From Microtetraspora glauca (GTDB taxonomy: Bacteria > Actinomycetota > Actinomycetes > Streptomycetales > Streptomycetaceae), in the NCBI GenBank assembly GCA_000721275.1, contig JOFO01000080.1, positions 1 through 18,155 on the forward strand: a stretch of 18,155 bases of DNA, in the 5' to 3' direction. This document shows, in pieces, positions 1 through 8,219 of this stretch. The stretch's first letter is position 1. The number at the start of each line of letters is the position of its first letter. The notes under the pieces are model-generated. The model ran no database searches, was not told the DNA's origin, and worked only from the letters and a program-made list of their open reading frames with translations. A program made the position numbers and the translations under genes.

Positions 1-52
1 CCGACACCCCCCGCCCGGCCGCACCGATCCACCCGTACGCCCGCCGCCCCCA

Positions 53-81
53 CGTGACGGGCCCTTCACGGTGCCGTCACG
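53..81. repeat. Inverted repeat upstream of the thioredoxin/NHL gene
   Basis: Perfect 8-bp arms, CGTGACGG (53-60) and CCGTCACG (74-81), are separated by 13 nt and end 21 nt before the ATG at 103. It could be an operator for the downstream gene or the terminator of a gene to the left of the window. Nothing in the sequence decides between these. Confidence 0.3.
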
Positions 82-102
82 GACGGATGGCAAGCTTGAA
101 GG

Positions 103-1914
103 ATGAACGATGCCGCTCCGGCGCCCACCCCCGCGCCCGCCCCCCGTTCCCGCGCCCGTGTCCGCGCCCCCGAGCTGATCGGCAAGGGCGGCTGGCTGAA
201 CACCGGTGGCGACGACCTCACCCTCGCCGACCTGCGCGGAAAGGTCGTGATTCTCGACTTCTGGACCTTCTGCTGCATCAACTGCCTGCACGTCCTGGAC
301 GAGCTGCGGGAGCTGGAGGAGAAGCACCGGGACACGCTGGTGATCGTCGGGGTGCACTCGCCGAAGTTCGTGCACGAGGCCGAGCACCAGGCCGTGGTGG
401 ACGCGGTGGAGCGGTACGAGGTGCACCACCCGGTGCTCGACGACCCGGAGCTCGCGACCTGGAAGCAGTACGCGGTGCGGGCGTGGCCGACGCTCGTGGT
501 GATCGATCCCGAGGGGTACGTCGTCGCGCAGCACGCGGGCGAGGGACACGCCAACGCGATCCGGACGCTCGTCGAGGAGCTGGAGGCGGAGCACGAGGCG
601 AAGGGGACGCTGCGGCGCGGGGACGGGCCGTACGTGCCGCCGGAGCCGGTCGCGACCGACCTGCGCTTCCCCGGGAAGGCCGTCGTCCTCCCGGGCGGGA
701 ACCTGCTGGTCTCCGACACCACCCGGCACCAGCTCGTGGAGCTGGCCGCCGACGGGGAGACCGTGGTGCGGCGGATCGGCGGCGAGGGCGTGTTCCGCGA
801 GCCGCAGGGGCTGGCGCTGCTGCCGGACGGGACGGTCGTCGTCGCGGACACCGTGCACCACGCGCTCCAGCGGTTCGACCCGGCGACCGGCGCGGTGGAG
901 CGGATCGCCGGCACCGGGAAGCAGTGGTGGCAGGGGTCGCCGACCTCCGGTCCCGCGCTCGGCGTGGACCTGTCCTCGCCGTGGGACGTCGCCTGGTGGC
1001 GGGGCAAGGTGTGGATCGCCATGGCCGGCGTGCACCAGCTCTGGACGTACGACCCCGAGGGCGGGACCGTCGAGGTCGCGGCGGGGACGACGAACGAGGG
1101 GCTCGTCGACGGGCCCGGCGCCGAGGCGTGGTTCGCGCAGCCGTCCGGGCTCGCCGCCACCGAGGACCGCCTCTGGATCGCCGACTCGGAGACCAGCGCG
1201 CTGCGGTACGTCGACACCGACGGGCACGTGCACACCGCCGTCGGCACCGGCCTCTTCGACTTCGGGCACCGGGACGGCGCCGCCGGTCAGGCGCTGCTCC
1301 AGCACCCGCTCGGCGTGACGGCCCTGCCCGACGGCTCGGTCGCGGTCTCCGACACGTACAACCACGCCCTGCGCCGCTACGACCCCGCCACCGGCGAGGT
1401 CACCACCCTCGCCACCGATCTGCGCGAACCCAGCGACGCGGTGCTGGTCGGCGACGACATCGTCGTCGTCGAGTCGGCGCGGCACCGCCTCACCCGGCTG
1501 CGGCTGCCGGAGGAGGCCGTGCAGGTCGAGTCGGTGGCGCACCGCACCCAGCGCGAGGCGACCGAGGTCGCCCCGGGCCGGCTCCGCCTCGACGTGGTCT
1601 TCCAGGCGCCGACGGGCCAGAAGCTGGACGAGCGGTACGGCCCCTCGACCCGCCTCCTGGTCTCCGCGACCCCGCCGGAGCTGCTGCTGTCCGGCGAGGG
1701 CACGGGCACGGACCTCTTCCGCGACCTGGAGCTGAACCCGGCCGTCACCGAAGGCGTCCTGCACGTCTCCGCGATGGCCGCGTCCTGCGACGACGACCCG
1801 GCCAACGAGTACCCGGCCTGCCACGTCCACCAGCAGGACTGGGGCGTCCCCGTCCGGCTCACGCAAGCCGGCGCGAGCCGCCTCCCGCTGATCCTGGCGG
1901 GCATGGACGCCTAG
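103..1914 (+). CDS. Thioredoxin-like/NHL-repeat fusion protein (NHLRC2-like)
   Basis: This is a predicted soluble 603-aa protein with the NHLRC2-type architecture. A thioredoxin-like fold at about residues 25-180 carries the redox motif C58-I-N-C61, preceded by W54-T-F-C57. NHL-type beta-propeller repeats follow at about 195-460, with recurring 'VVVADTVHHALQRFD'-like blades. A beta-rich C-terminal domain completes it. No signal peptide or membrane segment is visible; the N-terminus is an Ala/Pro-rich tail. The family suggests thiol-disulfide chemistry coupled to a propeller used for binding, but the substrate is unknown. The start is forced, because a stop at 97-99 lies in frame just upstream. 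GAAGG directly abuts the ATG, too close for a normal Shine-Dalgarno, so translation may be leaderless. It is convergent with the aminopeptidase gene, 16 bp away. The family is confident; the physiological role is not. Confidence 0.9.
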   Translation: MNDAAPAPTPAPAPRSRARVRAPELIGKGGWLNTGGDDLTLADLRGKVVILDFWTFCCINCLHVLDELRELEEKHRDTLVIVGVHSPKFVHEAEHQAVVDAVERYEVHHPVLDDPELATWKQYAVRAWPTLVVIDPEGYVVAQHAGEGHANAIRTLVEELEAEHEAKGTLRRGDGPYVPPEPVATDLRFPGKAVVLPGGNLLVSDTTRHQLVELAADGETVVRRIGGEGVFREPQGLALLPDGTVVVADTVHHALQRFDPATGAVERIAGTGKQWWQGSPTSGPALGVDLSSPWDVAWWRGKVWIAMAGVHQLWTYDPEGGTVEVAAGTTNEGLVDGPGAEAWFAQPSGLAATEDRLWIADSETSALRYVDTDGHVHTAVGTGLFDFGHRDGAAGQALLQHPLGVTALPDGSVAVSDTYNHALRRYDPATGEVTTLATDLREPSDAVLVGDDIVVVESARHRLTRLRLPEEAVQVESVAHRTQREATEVAPGRLRLDVVFQAPTGQKLDERYGPSTRLLVSATPPELLLSGEGTGTDLFRDLELNPAVTEGVLHVSAMAASCDDDPANEYPACHVHQQDWGVPVRLTQAGASRLPLILAGMDA

Positions 1915-1930
1915 GCCCGGGCGCCCGCGC

Positions 1931-3238
1931 TCAGCCCTCCAGGAAGGCGACCAGGGCGTTGGCGAGGAGGTAGGGGTCCTCGGCGCCGCAGAGTTCGCGG
2001 GCGCTGTGCATGGAGAGGATCGCCACGCCGATGTCGACGGTGGTGATGCCGTGGCGGGCGGCCGTGATGGGGCCGATCGTGGTCCCGCAGGGCATGTCGT
2101 TGTTGGAGACGAACGACTGCCACGGCACGCCGGCCTTCTCGCAGGCGGCGGCGAAGATCGCGCGGCCGGTGCCGTCGGTGGCGTACCGCTGGTTGACGTT
2201 GACCTTGAGGATCGGGCCGCCGTTGACGCGCGGGTGGTGGGTCGGGTCGTGCCGCTCCGCGTAGTTCGGGTGGACGGCGTGGCCGGTGTCGGAGGAGAGG
2301 CAGACCGTGCCGGCGAAGGCGCGGGCCCGGTCCTCGTAGCCGCCGCCGCGGACGTACACGGAGCGCTCCAGGACGGTGCCGAGGAGCGGGCCCTGGGCGC
2401 CGGTGTCGGCCTCGGAGCCGTTCTCCTCGTGGTCGAAGGCGGCGAGGACCGGGATGTGCGGGAGGTTCTCGCGACCGGCGGTCTCGACGAGCGCGGCGAC
2501 GCCGGCGTGGACGGAGAGGAGGTTGTCCATGCGGGGGCCGGCGACGAGGTCGCGGTCGCGGCCGAGGTAGGCGGGGGCGTCGACGGCGTGGACCATGAGG
2601 TCCCAGCCGGCCACGTCCTCGGCGTCGACGCCGGCCTCGCCGGCGACGAACTCGACGAGGTCGCCCTCGTGGACCTCTCCGGTGCCCCACACGGGCTGCA
2701 TGTGCCGCTGGCGGTCGAGCTTCAGGCCGTCGTTGGCGGAGCGGTCGAGGTGGATGGCGAGCTGCGGGACGCGCAGCAGCGGCCGGTCGACGTTGACGAG
2801 CCGGTGGCTGCCGTCGCGGAGGGTGAGCCGGCCGGCGAGGCCGAGGTCGCGGTCGAGCCAGGTGTTGAGGAGGGTGCCGCCGTAGATCTCCACGGCGACC
2901 TGCCGCCAGCCCTGGGTGCCCATGTCGGGGCGGGGCTTGACGCGCAGGTTGGGGGAGTCGGTGTGGGCGCCGACGATCCGGTACGGGGTGTGCGGCTCGG
3001 CGCCCTCGGGCACGTACCAGGCGATGATCGCGCCGCCGCGGGTGACGAACTTCCCGCCGCTGGTCCCGTCCCACGCCGCGGTCTCCTCGACCCGGCGGAA
3101 GCCCGCCTTCTCCAGCCGCTCCGCGGCGTTCGCCACCGCGTGGTACGGCGACGGGGACGCCGAGAGGAAGGACATCAGGTCATCGGTGTGCCCGGGTCCG
3201 AACGGTGCGGACGCCGGACGGGAAGCTGCGCTGCTCAT
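1931..3238 (-). CDS. M18 family aminopeptidase (aspartyl aminopeptidase type)
   Basis: This is a cytosolic zinc metallo-exopeptidase of peptidase family M18, which removes N-terminal acidic or other residues from peptides; members are typically large oligomers. The family's metal and catalytic motifs are present in order: GAHTDSPNL (His/Asp), MDNLLSVHAG, DHEENGS (the Glu-Glu pair), SSDTGHAVHPNYAERHDP, and a C-terminal SMHSARE (His ligand). The length of 435 aa is normal for bacterial M18. I chose the ATG at 3238 over a GTG at 3247 because AAGGTGG (3250-3244) forms a Shine-Dalgarno 4 nt before the ATG, whereas the GTG lies inside that sequence. The gene stands alone, convergent with the upstream neighbour and downstream of the dehydrogenase terminators. 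Confidence 0.93.
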   Translation of the reverse strand: MSSAASRPASAPFGPGHTDDLMSFLSASPSPYHAVANAAERLEKAGFRRVEETAAWDGTSGGKFVTRGGAIIAWYVPEGAEPHTPYRIVGAHTDSPNLRVKPRPDMGTQGWRQVAVEIYGGTLLNTWLDRDLGLAGRLTLRDGSHRLVNVDRPLLRVPQLAIHLDRSANDGLKLDRQRHMQPVWGTGEVHEGDLVEFVAGEAGVDAEDVAGWDLMVHAVDAPAYLGRDRDLVAGPRMDNLLSVHAGVAALVETAGRENLPHIPVLAAFDHEENGSEADTGAQGPLLGTVLERSVYVRGGGYEDRARAFAGTVCLSSDTGHAVHPNYAERHDPTHHPRVNGGPILKVNVNQRYATDGTGRAIFAAACEKAGVPWQSFVSNNDMPCGTTIGPITAARHGITTVDIGVAILSMHSARELCGAEDPYLLANALVAFLEG

Positions 3239-3315
3239 GCGACCCACCTTACGGGGGCGTTTTCGCGGGGCCGGGTGGGGTGAGCCGACCGTCGCCGTCC
3301 GGCTGCCGGGAAGGC

Positions 3316-3353
3316 GGAACGGCCCGCCCCCCTCCCCGGGGACGGGCCGTTCC
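3316..3353 (-). terminator. Distal hairpin terminator of the acyl-CoA dehydrogenase gene
   Basis: Perfect 11-bp arms GGAACGGCCCG (3316-3326) and CGGGCCGTTCC (3343-3353) enclose a 16-nt C/G-rich loop. This is the second hairpin met when reading leftward from the dehydrogenase stop. No U-tract follows, as is common in Streptomyces terminators. Confidence 0.7.
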
Positions 3354-3377
3354 TGTATGGACCGAGGTGTGTTCGTA

Positions 3378-3405
3378 CGGGGTGGGGTACGGGTACCCCA
3401 CCCCG
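3378..3405 (-). terminator. Proximal hairpin terminator of the acyl-CoA dehydrogenase gene
   Basis: A near-continuous palindrome pairs 3378-3390 with 3393-3405 (13 bp), lying 13 nt past the dehydrogenase stop codon. The arms contain GGGGTGGGGTAC and its complement. With the hairpin at 3316-3353 it makes a tandem terminator. Confidence 0.75.
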
Positions 3406-3418
3406 CCGTACCGGAGTA

Positions 3419-5248
3419 CTAGAACGCCGCCTCGTCCAGGTCCATCAGGCCGCCGTCGACGCCCTCGGCGACGAGGCGCTCGGTGGAGACGCCGGGCAGG
3501 ACGTTCGCGGCGAAGAACTTCGCGGCGGCGATCTTGCCCTGGTAGAAGGCGACGTCCTTGCCGGTCGCGCCGGCCGCGAGCTTCTCGGCGGCGACGGCCG
3601 CGCCGCGCAGCAGCAGGTAGCCGACGACGACGTCGCCGGAGGCCATGAGCAGGCGGGTGGTGTTGAGGCCGACCTTGTAGATGTTCTTGACGTCCTCGCC
3701 GGTGGCGGTGAGGTCGGTGATCATCTTGCCGACGATCGCCTCCAGGTCGACGGCCGCCTTGGCGAGCGCGTCGCGGGCGCCGGCCAGCTCCTCGCCGCCG
3801 GTGCCGGTGGCGAGGAACTTCTTGATCTCCTCGGAGAGGGTGTTCAGGGAGGCGCCCTGGTCGCGGACGATCTTCCGGAAGAAGAAGTCCTGGCCCTGGA
3901 TGGCGGTGGTGCCCTCGTAGAGGGTGTCGATCTTGGAGTCCCGGATGTACTGCTCGATCGGGTACTCCTGGAGGAAGCCGGAGCCGCCGAAGGTCTGGAG
4001 CGACTGCGCGAGCTGCTCGTAGCCCTTCTCGGAGCCGTAGCCCTTCACGATCGGCAGGAGCAGGTCGTTGAGGCCGTGGAGCGCCTTGGCGTCCTCGCCG
4101 GCGGCTTCCTTGAGCTGGATGGCGTCCTGCACGGAGGCCGTGTAGAGGACGAGGGAGCGCATGCCCTCGGCGTACGCCTTCTGCGTCATCAGGGAGCGGC
4201 GCACGTCGGGGTGGTGGGTGATGGTGACCTTGGGGGCCGCCTTGTCCATGAAGTTCGCCAGGTCGGTGCCCTGGACGCGCTCCTTGGCGTACTCCAGGGC
4301 GTTGAGGTAGCCCGTGGAGAGGGTGGAGATCGCCTTCGTGCCGACCATCATGCGGGCGAACTCGATGATGAGGAACATCTGGCGGATGCCGTCGTGCTTG
4401 TCGCCGATGAGCCAGCCCTTGGCGGGGTGCTTGTCGCCGAAGGTCATCTCGCACGTGTTGGAGGCCTTGAGGCCCATCTTGTGCTCGACGTTGGTGGCGT
4501 AGACGCCGTTGCGGGCGCCGAGCTCGCCGGTCTCCCAGTCGAACTCGTACTTGGGGACGAGGAAGAGGCTCAGGCCCTTGGTGCCGGGGCCGGCGCCCTC
4601 GGGGCGGGCGAGGACGTAGTGGAGGATGTTCTCCTCCATGTCGTGCTCACCGCTGGTGATGAAGCGCTTGACGCCCTCGATGTGCCAGGAGCCGTCCTCC
4701 TGCTGGATCGCCTTGGTGCGGCCGGCGCCGACGTCGGAGCCGGCGTCGGGCTCGGTGAGGACCATCGTGGAGCCCCAGCGGCGCTCGACGGCGATCTGCG
4801 CGGCCTTCTTCTGCTGCTCGTTGCCCTCGGTGTAGAGGATGCCGGCGAAGGCGGGGCCGGAGGAGTACATCCAGATGGCCGGGTTGGAGCCGAGGAGGAG
4901 TTCGGCGTAGGCCCAGATGAGGGAGCGCGGCGAGACGGTGCCGCCGATCTCCTCGGGGATGCCGAGGCGCCAGTACTCGGACTCCATGAAGGCGTTGTAC
5001 GAGTTCTTGAAGGAGGCCGGGACCGGGGCCGTGTTGGTCTCCGGGTCGAAGACCGGCGGGTTGCGGTCGGCGTCCGCGAAGGACTCGGCCAGCTCGTTCT
5101 CGGCGAGGCGGCGGATCTCGTCGAGGATGCTCTTGGCGGTGTCGACGTCCATCTCCTCGAACGGACCCGTGCCGTACACCTTGTCGCGGCCGAGCACCTC
5201 GAAGAGGTTGAACTCGATGTCGCGGAGATTCGACTTGTAGTGCCCCAT
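3419..5248 (-). CDS. Acyl-CoA dehydrogenase, FadE5-like large form
   Basis: This is an FAD-dependent dehydrogenase that introduces the alpha-beta double bond into acyl-CoA, the first step of fatty acid beta-oxidation. The 609-aa length and the opening [10 protein letters not shown]...FNLFEVLG match mycobacterial FadE5-type enzymes, which carry an extra C-terminal domain. Visible motifs are the flavin-binding signature [19 protein letters not shown] (162-180), [15 protein letters not shown] (215-229), and [16 protein letters not shown] (444-459). E445 is in the position of the catalytic base and is present. The start is supported by GGAG (5260-5257), 8 nt before the ATG. Two tandem hairpins follow the gene. 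It is divergent from the SseB-family gene across an intergenic region with two similar 14-bp palindromes, one of which overlaps a candidate -10. A TetR-type, acyl-CoA-sensing repressor is a reasonable guess for control. Confidence 0.95.
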   Translation of the reverse strand: MGHYKSNLRDIEFNLFEVLGRDKVYGTGPFEEMDVDTAKSILDEIRRLAENELAESFADADRNPPVFDPETNTAPVPASFKNSYNAFMESEYWRLGIPEEIGGTVSPRSLIWAYAELLLGSNPAIWMYSSGPAFAGILYTEGNEQQKKAAQIAVERRWGSTMVLTEPDAGSDVGAGRTKAIQQEDGSWHIEGVKRFITSGEHDMEENILHYVLARPEGAGPGTKGLSLFLVPKYEFDWETGELGARNGVYATNVEHKMGLKASNTCEMTFGDKHPAKGWLIGDKHDGIRQMFLIIEFARMMVGTKAISTLSTGYLNALEYAKERVQGTDLANFMDKAAPKVTITHHPDVRRSLMTQKAYAEGMRSLVLYTASVQDAIQLKEAAGEDAKALHGLNDLLLPIVKGYGSEKGYEQLAQSLQTFGGSGFLQEYPIEQYIRDSKIDTLYEGTTAIQGQDFFFRKIVRDQGASLNTLSEEIKKFLATGTGGEELAGARDALAKAAVDLEAIVGKMITDLTATGEDVKNIYKVGLNTTRLLMASGDVVVGYLLLRGAAVAAEKLAAGATGKDVAFYQGKIAAAKFFAANVLPGVSTERLVAEGVDGGLMDLDEAAF

Positions 5249-5301
5249 GGCGACGGCTCCGTAAAGATCGGGGAGGGTGTCCTCGTACGTACGCCACCCA
5301 G

Positions 5302-5354
5302 GTCCTACTCACGAGTAGCGCACTGTTCTCTCCGATGATGCTACCCACCGGTAA
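5302..5354. promoter_or_regulatory. Two 14-bp operator-like palindromes in the divergent promoter region
   Basis: Site 1 is CTACTCACGAGTAG (5305-5318), with perfect 6-bp arms. Site 2 is CTACCCACCGGTAA (5341-5354). They match at 10 of 14 positions and start 36 bp apart. Site 1 overlaps a candidate minus-strand promoter for the dehydrogenase: -35 GAGAAC at 5330-5325, a 17-bp spacer, and -10 TAGGAC at 5307-5302. A repressor bound there would block it. The regulator gene is not in the window. The sites are seen; a TetR-family regulator is inference. Confidence 0.5.
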
Positions 5355-5389
5355 TAAGAGCAACCCCTACCGGGCGATCTGTGACGCAG

Positions 5390-5395
5390 TAGGCT
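5390..5395 (+). promoter_or_regulatory. Candidate -10 box, leaderless SseB-family transcript
   Basis: TAGGCT resembles a Streptomyces housekeeping -10 and lies 8 nt before the ATG at 5404, so transcription would begin at about the start codon. No proper Shine-Dalgarno is present, which fits a leaderless mRNA. I found no convincing -35. Confidence 0.35.
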
Positions 5396-5403
5396 CAGGG
5401 CCC

Positions 5404-5919
5404 ATGTACGGCTACGAGCAGAATCCGGGTGCGCAGCAGCAGTACGGGATGCCCGGGATGCAGGGCGGCGCACCGGGGATGCAGGGTGGCGCGCCCGGCA
5501 TGCAGGGGGGAGTGCCCGGCGGTTACGGGCAGCAGCAGGCCCCGCTGTACCCGGAGCCCTCGCCGCCCTCGCTCGCCGACGCCGTACGGGCCTTCACCAC
5601 CGGCACCCTCGCCGCCGAGGACTTCCAGCAGATCTTCGCGACGTCCAAGGTCTACTGCCCGCGCGGCGACAACCCCGGCTTCCTCGCCCTGCACAACACC
5701 CAGCAGCCGGTGATCCCGATGTTCACCTCGCTGAAGGAGCTGCGGCGGTACGCGGGCAAGGAGTCGAAGTACTTCGTGATCACCGGTGCCGAGGTGATCG
5801 ACCTGCTCCCGACCGGCTACGGCTTCGTCCTCGACATGGAGGGCGACCACCGGATGGTCTTCGACGCGAAGGCCGTGGAGCAGATGGTCGACTACGCGAT
5901 GCGGCGGATGTACGGCTGA
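5404..5919 (+). CDS. SseB-family protein with Gly/Met/Gln-rich N-terminal repeats
   Basis: This is a 171-aa protein. Residues 1-55 are a low-complexity, probably disordered, tail rich in G, Q, P and M, including three tandem PGMQGG[A/V] heptapeptides (17-37). Residues 60-171 form a conserved domain with 'LADAVRAFTTG', 'YCPRGDNPGFLALHN', 'PVIPMFTSLKELRRYAG' and 'GYGFVLDMEG', which I recognise as SseB N-terminal-domain-like and common in Streptomyces. The biochemical function is unknown; in enterobacteria SseB is a secretion chaperone, but that role should not be transferred here. I start it at the MYGYEQNPGA methionine typical of the family. An in-frame ATG at 5335 would place the presumed operator and promoter inside the coding sequence. 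A strong palindromic terminator follows. Confidence 0.85.
   Translation: MYGYEQNPGAQQQYGMPGMQGGAPGMQGGAPGMQGGVPGGYGQQQAPLYPEPSPPSLADAVRAFTTGTLAAEDFQQIFATSKVYCPRGDNPGFLALHNTQQPVIPMFTSLKELRRYAGKESKYFVITGAEVIDLLPTGYGFVLDMEGDHRMVFDAKAVEQMVDYAMRRMYG
5452..5514 (+). repeat. Three tandem 21-bp coding repeats
   Basis: Three in-frame 21-bp units encode PGMQGGA, PGMQGGA and PGMQGGV near the N-terminus of the SseB-family protein. The units are similar but not identical, and in-frame copy-number change would be tolerated. Confidence 0.85.
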
Positions 5920-5942
5920 CCGATCCTGAGAGCAGGAGCAGA

Positions 5943-5974
5943 GGGCGCCCGGGAGGAATTCCTCCCGGGCGTTC
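5943..5974 (+). terminator. Terminator of the SseB-family gene
   Basis: A perfect 26-bp palindrome (arms 5946-5958 and 5959-5971) begins 26 nt after the stop codon. Two G-U pairs and one G-C pair (5943-5945 with 5972-5974) extend the stem. In RNA it would close with a small loop at GAAUUC. No U-tract follows. Confidence 0.8.
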
Positions 5975-6077
5975 CGCGTTCCGGGTGGCAGGAAGTTCAG
6001 CATTCAACTAAAGTGGTCGTACGAGGACAGGCCGAGCCGGCCACCGTGCCCTCAGGCCGTATCAAGGAGGTCCCGCC

Positions 6078-7040
6078 ATGCCCGCCGTGACTGTCGAGAA
6101 CCCGCTCACCCTGCCGCGCGTCGTCGCCGGCGCCGACGCCGTCCCGCGCCCCGTGCTCGCCGTCACCACGGCCCCCCAGGGCTTCGAGGGCGAGGGCTTC
6201 CCGGTCCGCCGGGCGTTCGCGGGCATCAACTACCAGTACCTCGACCCGTTCATCATGATGGACCAGATGGGCGAGGTGGAGTACGCGCCGGGCGAGCCCA
6301 AGGGCACCCCCTGGCACCCCCACCGCGGCTTCGAGACCGTCACCTACATCATCGACGGCACCTTCGACCACCAGGACTCCAACGGCGGCGGCGGCACCAT
6401 CACCAACGGCGACACCCAGTGGATGACCGCCGGCGCCGGCCTCCTCCACATCGAGGCCCCGCCGGAGTCCCTCGTCGTCAGCGGTGGCCTCTTCCACGGC
6501 CTCCAGCTGTGGGTCAACCTCCCCGCCTCCGACAAGATGATGGCCCCCCGCTACCAGGACATCCGCGGCGGCCAGGTCCAGCTCCTCACCTCCCCCGACG
6601 GCGGCGCGCTGCTCCGCGTCATCGCCGGCGAGCTCGACGGGCACGAGGGCCCCGGCATCACCCACACCCCGATCACCATGATCCACGCCACCCTCCGCCC
6701 CGGCGCCGAGATCACCCTGCCCTGGCGCGAGGACTTCAACGGCCTCGCGTACGTCATGGCCGGCCGCGGCACCGTCGGCGCCGAGCACCGCCCGATCCAC
6801 CTCGGCCAGACCGCCGTCTTCGGCAAGGGCGGCTCGCTGACCGTCCGCGCCGACGAGAAGCAGGACTCCCACACCCCGGACCTGGAGGTCGTCCTCCTCG
6901 GCGGACGCCCGATCCGCGAGCCCATGGCCCACTACGGCCCGTTCGTCATGAACACCCAGGCCGAACTGCGCCAGGCGTTCGAGGACTTCCAGGCCGGCCG
7001 CCTCGGCACCATCCCCGCCGTCCACGGCATGGGCGAATAA
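6078..7040 (+). CDS. Pirin family protein
   Basis: This is a 320-aa bicupin protein of the pirin family, which are cytosolic, metal-binding proteins; some have quercetinase activity and others act as redox-sensitive regulators. The N-terminal cupin carries the metal ligands in pirin arrangement, H80-P-H82-R-G-F-E-T followed by H124-I-E126 (compare H56, H58, H101 and E103 of human pirin). The C-terminal pirin domain runs from about 170 to 300. The start is well supported by AAGGAGG (6064-6070), 7 nt before the ATG, the best ribosome binding site in the window. The gene appears to be a single transcription unit: the SseB terminator lies upstream and a 16-bp stem hairpin follows. The substrate cannot be read from the sequence. 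Confidence 0.93.
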   Translation: MPAVTVENPLTLPRVVAGADAVPRPVLAVTTAPQGFEGEGFPVRRAFAGINYQYLDPFIMMDQMGEVEYAPGEPKGTPWHPHRGFETVTYIIDGTFDHQDSNGGGGTITNGDTQWMTAGAGLLHIEAPPESLVVSGGLFHGLQLWVNLPASDKMMAPRYQDIRGGQVQLLTSPDGGALLRVIAGELDGHEGPGITHTPITMIHATLRPGAEITLPWREDFNGLAYVMAGRGTVGAEHRPIHLGQTAVFGKGGSLTVRADEKQDSHTPDLEVVLLGGRPIREPMAHYGPFVMNTQAELRQAFEDFQAGRLGTIPAVHGMGE

Positions 7041-7054
7041 GAGAGATACGCACC

Positions 7055-7091
7055 GATGTGACGGGTCGTCGCCCGGACGGCCCGTCACGTC
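7055..7091 (+). terminator. Terminator of the pirin gene
   Basis: A 16-bp stem (7055-7070 with 7076-7091, containing two G-U pairs) closes a 5-nt loop, GCCCG. It starts 14 nt after the pirin stop codon and ends 36 nt before the next start. Confidence 0.8.
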
Positions 7092-7127
7092 CCCGTTCCT
7101 CCGGGATCGGTGTGATCTTATGGGCGG

Positions 7128-8219
7128 GTGGAGACGAGTCGTACGCCCCTGCTTCCCGAGCCCGCCCGCAAGCTCGGCGCCTGGTGCGCCGTCCTGCTCC
7201 TCGTCGCGGGCGTGGCCGCCGTCTTCGTCTGGCTGTGCGTGGTCTTCAAGGCGGCCGTGACCCCGGTGCTGCTCGCCATCCTCGGGACGGCGCTGCTCGG
7301 ACCGCTCTACCGGCGGCTGCTGCGGATGAAGGTCAGCGCCTCCCTCGCCGCCGCGATCACCGTCGCCGCCGTCCTCCTGGTCGTCGGCGGCGCCACGTAC
7401 ATCGTGGTCGCCGCGCTCCTGGAGACCGGCGACCAGATCCTCGCCTCGCTGCGGCGGGCCGCCGTCGACATCGCCGACCACTTCGGCGCCGCCGGCACCT
7501 CGCTGGAGGACCTGGCCGCGAACGCCAGGGAGCTGCTGGAGAAGTTCGGCGGCACCGCCGCCTCCGGGGTGATCTCCGGGCTCAGCGTCGTCGGGCAGAT
7601 GCTCGCCACCGCCGTCCTCGCCCTGCTGCTGATCTTCTTCTTCCTCCGCGACTCCGACAAGGCCGTCGGCGCGCTGCGCGCCTTCGTCCCGTCCGGCACC
7701 TCCGACACCGCCGAGGCGATGGCCCGCCGCGCCTTCGAGGCCGTCGAGGGCTTCATGCGCGGCACCACGTTCGTCGCCTTCGTCGACGCCGTCCTCATCG
7801 GCGTCGGCCTGCTGGTCCTCCAGGTGCCCGGGGCGGTCGGGCTCGCCGCGCTCGTCTTCGTCACCGCCTACATCCCGTACCTGGGCGCCTTCCTCTCCGG
7901 CGCGGTCGCCGTCCTCGTCGCCCTCGCCGACCGCGGCTTCGTCATCGCCCTGTGGGTGCTCGGCGTCGTCCTCGCCGTCCAGGTCATCGAGGGCAACGTG
8001 CTCCAGCCGGTGGTCCAGAGCCGCACCGTCCAGATGCACCCCGCCGCCGTCATGCTCGCGATCACCGCGGGCGCGTCGGTCGCCGGCATCCTCGGCATGC
8101 TCCTCGCCGTCCCGCTCACCGCCGCCGCCACCGGCATCCTCGGCGAACTCCGCGCCCGCTACGGCTCCGGCACCGGCACGGCCACCGCCCCGGCCCCGGA
8201 TCCGGAGGCGACCGCCTAG
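7128..8219 (+). CDS. AI-2E family transporter (PerM/YdiK-like membrane protein)
   Basis: This is a 363-aa integral membrane protein of the AI-2E exporter superfamily (PF01594). Hydrophobic segments lie near residues 17-42, 47-62, 70-98, 140-175, 208-230, 232-262, 267-285 and 300-335. Family hallmarks are present: 'TAYIPYLGAF', 'IEGNVLQPVVQ' and 'MHPAAVMLAITAGASVAGILGMLLAVP'. Members have been linked to autoinducer-2 export or ion/proton antiport, and the substrate here is unknown. The start is a GTG without a clear Shine-Dalgarno, so leaderless translation is possible. The C-terminal tail is Ala/Pro/Thr-rich and cytoplasmic. The stop TAG at 8217-8219 interlocks with the stop of the convergent metallo-beta-lactamase-fold gene, leaving no room for a terminator between them. 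Confidence 0.9.
   Translation: METSRTPLLPEPARKLGAWCAVLLLVAGVAAVFVWLCVVFKAAVTPVLLAILGTALLGPLYRRLLRMKVSASLAAAITVAAVLLVVGGATYIVVAALLETGDQILASLRRAAVDIADHFGAAGTSLEDLAANARELLEKFGGTAASGVISGLSVVGQMLATAVLALLLIFFFLRDSDKAVGALRAFVPSGTSDTAEAMARRAFEAVEGFMRGTTFVAFVDAVLIGVGLLVLQVPGAVGLAALVFVTAYIPYLGAFLSGAVAVLVALADRGFVIALWVLGVVLAVQVIEGNVLQPVVQSRTVQMHPAAVMLAITAGASVAGILGMLLAVPLTAAATGILGELRARYGSGTGTATAPAPDPEATA

Noticed and set aside
54..1973. A 639-codon frame overlapping the thioredoxin/NHL gene on the same strand
   Set aside because: It is an Arg/Gly-rich shadow frame; the 103-1914 frame carries the CxxC and propeller motifs.
5284..5293. CGTACGTACG, a 10-bp palindrome in the dehydrogenase leader
   Set aside because: A simple alternating repeat with no second copy or clear spacing to the promoter.
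5335..5403. An N-terminal extension of the SseB-family gene from an ATG at 5335
   Set aside because: It would contain the second operator-like site and the -10-like element, and orthologues as I recall them begin MYGYEQNPGA.
5994..6009. AGTT-n8-AACT, a MarR-like half-palindrome before the pirin gene
   Set aside because: Only four matching bases per arm, with an asymmetric core; too weak to call an operator.
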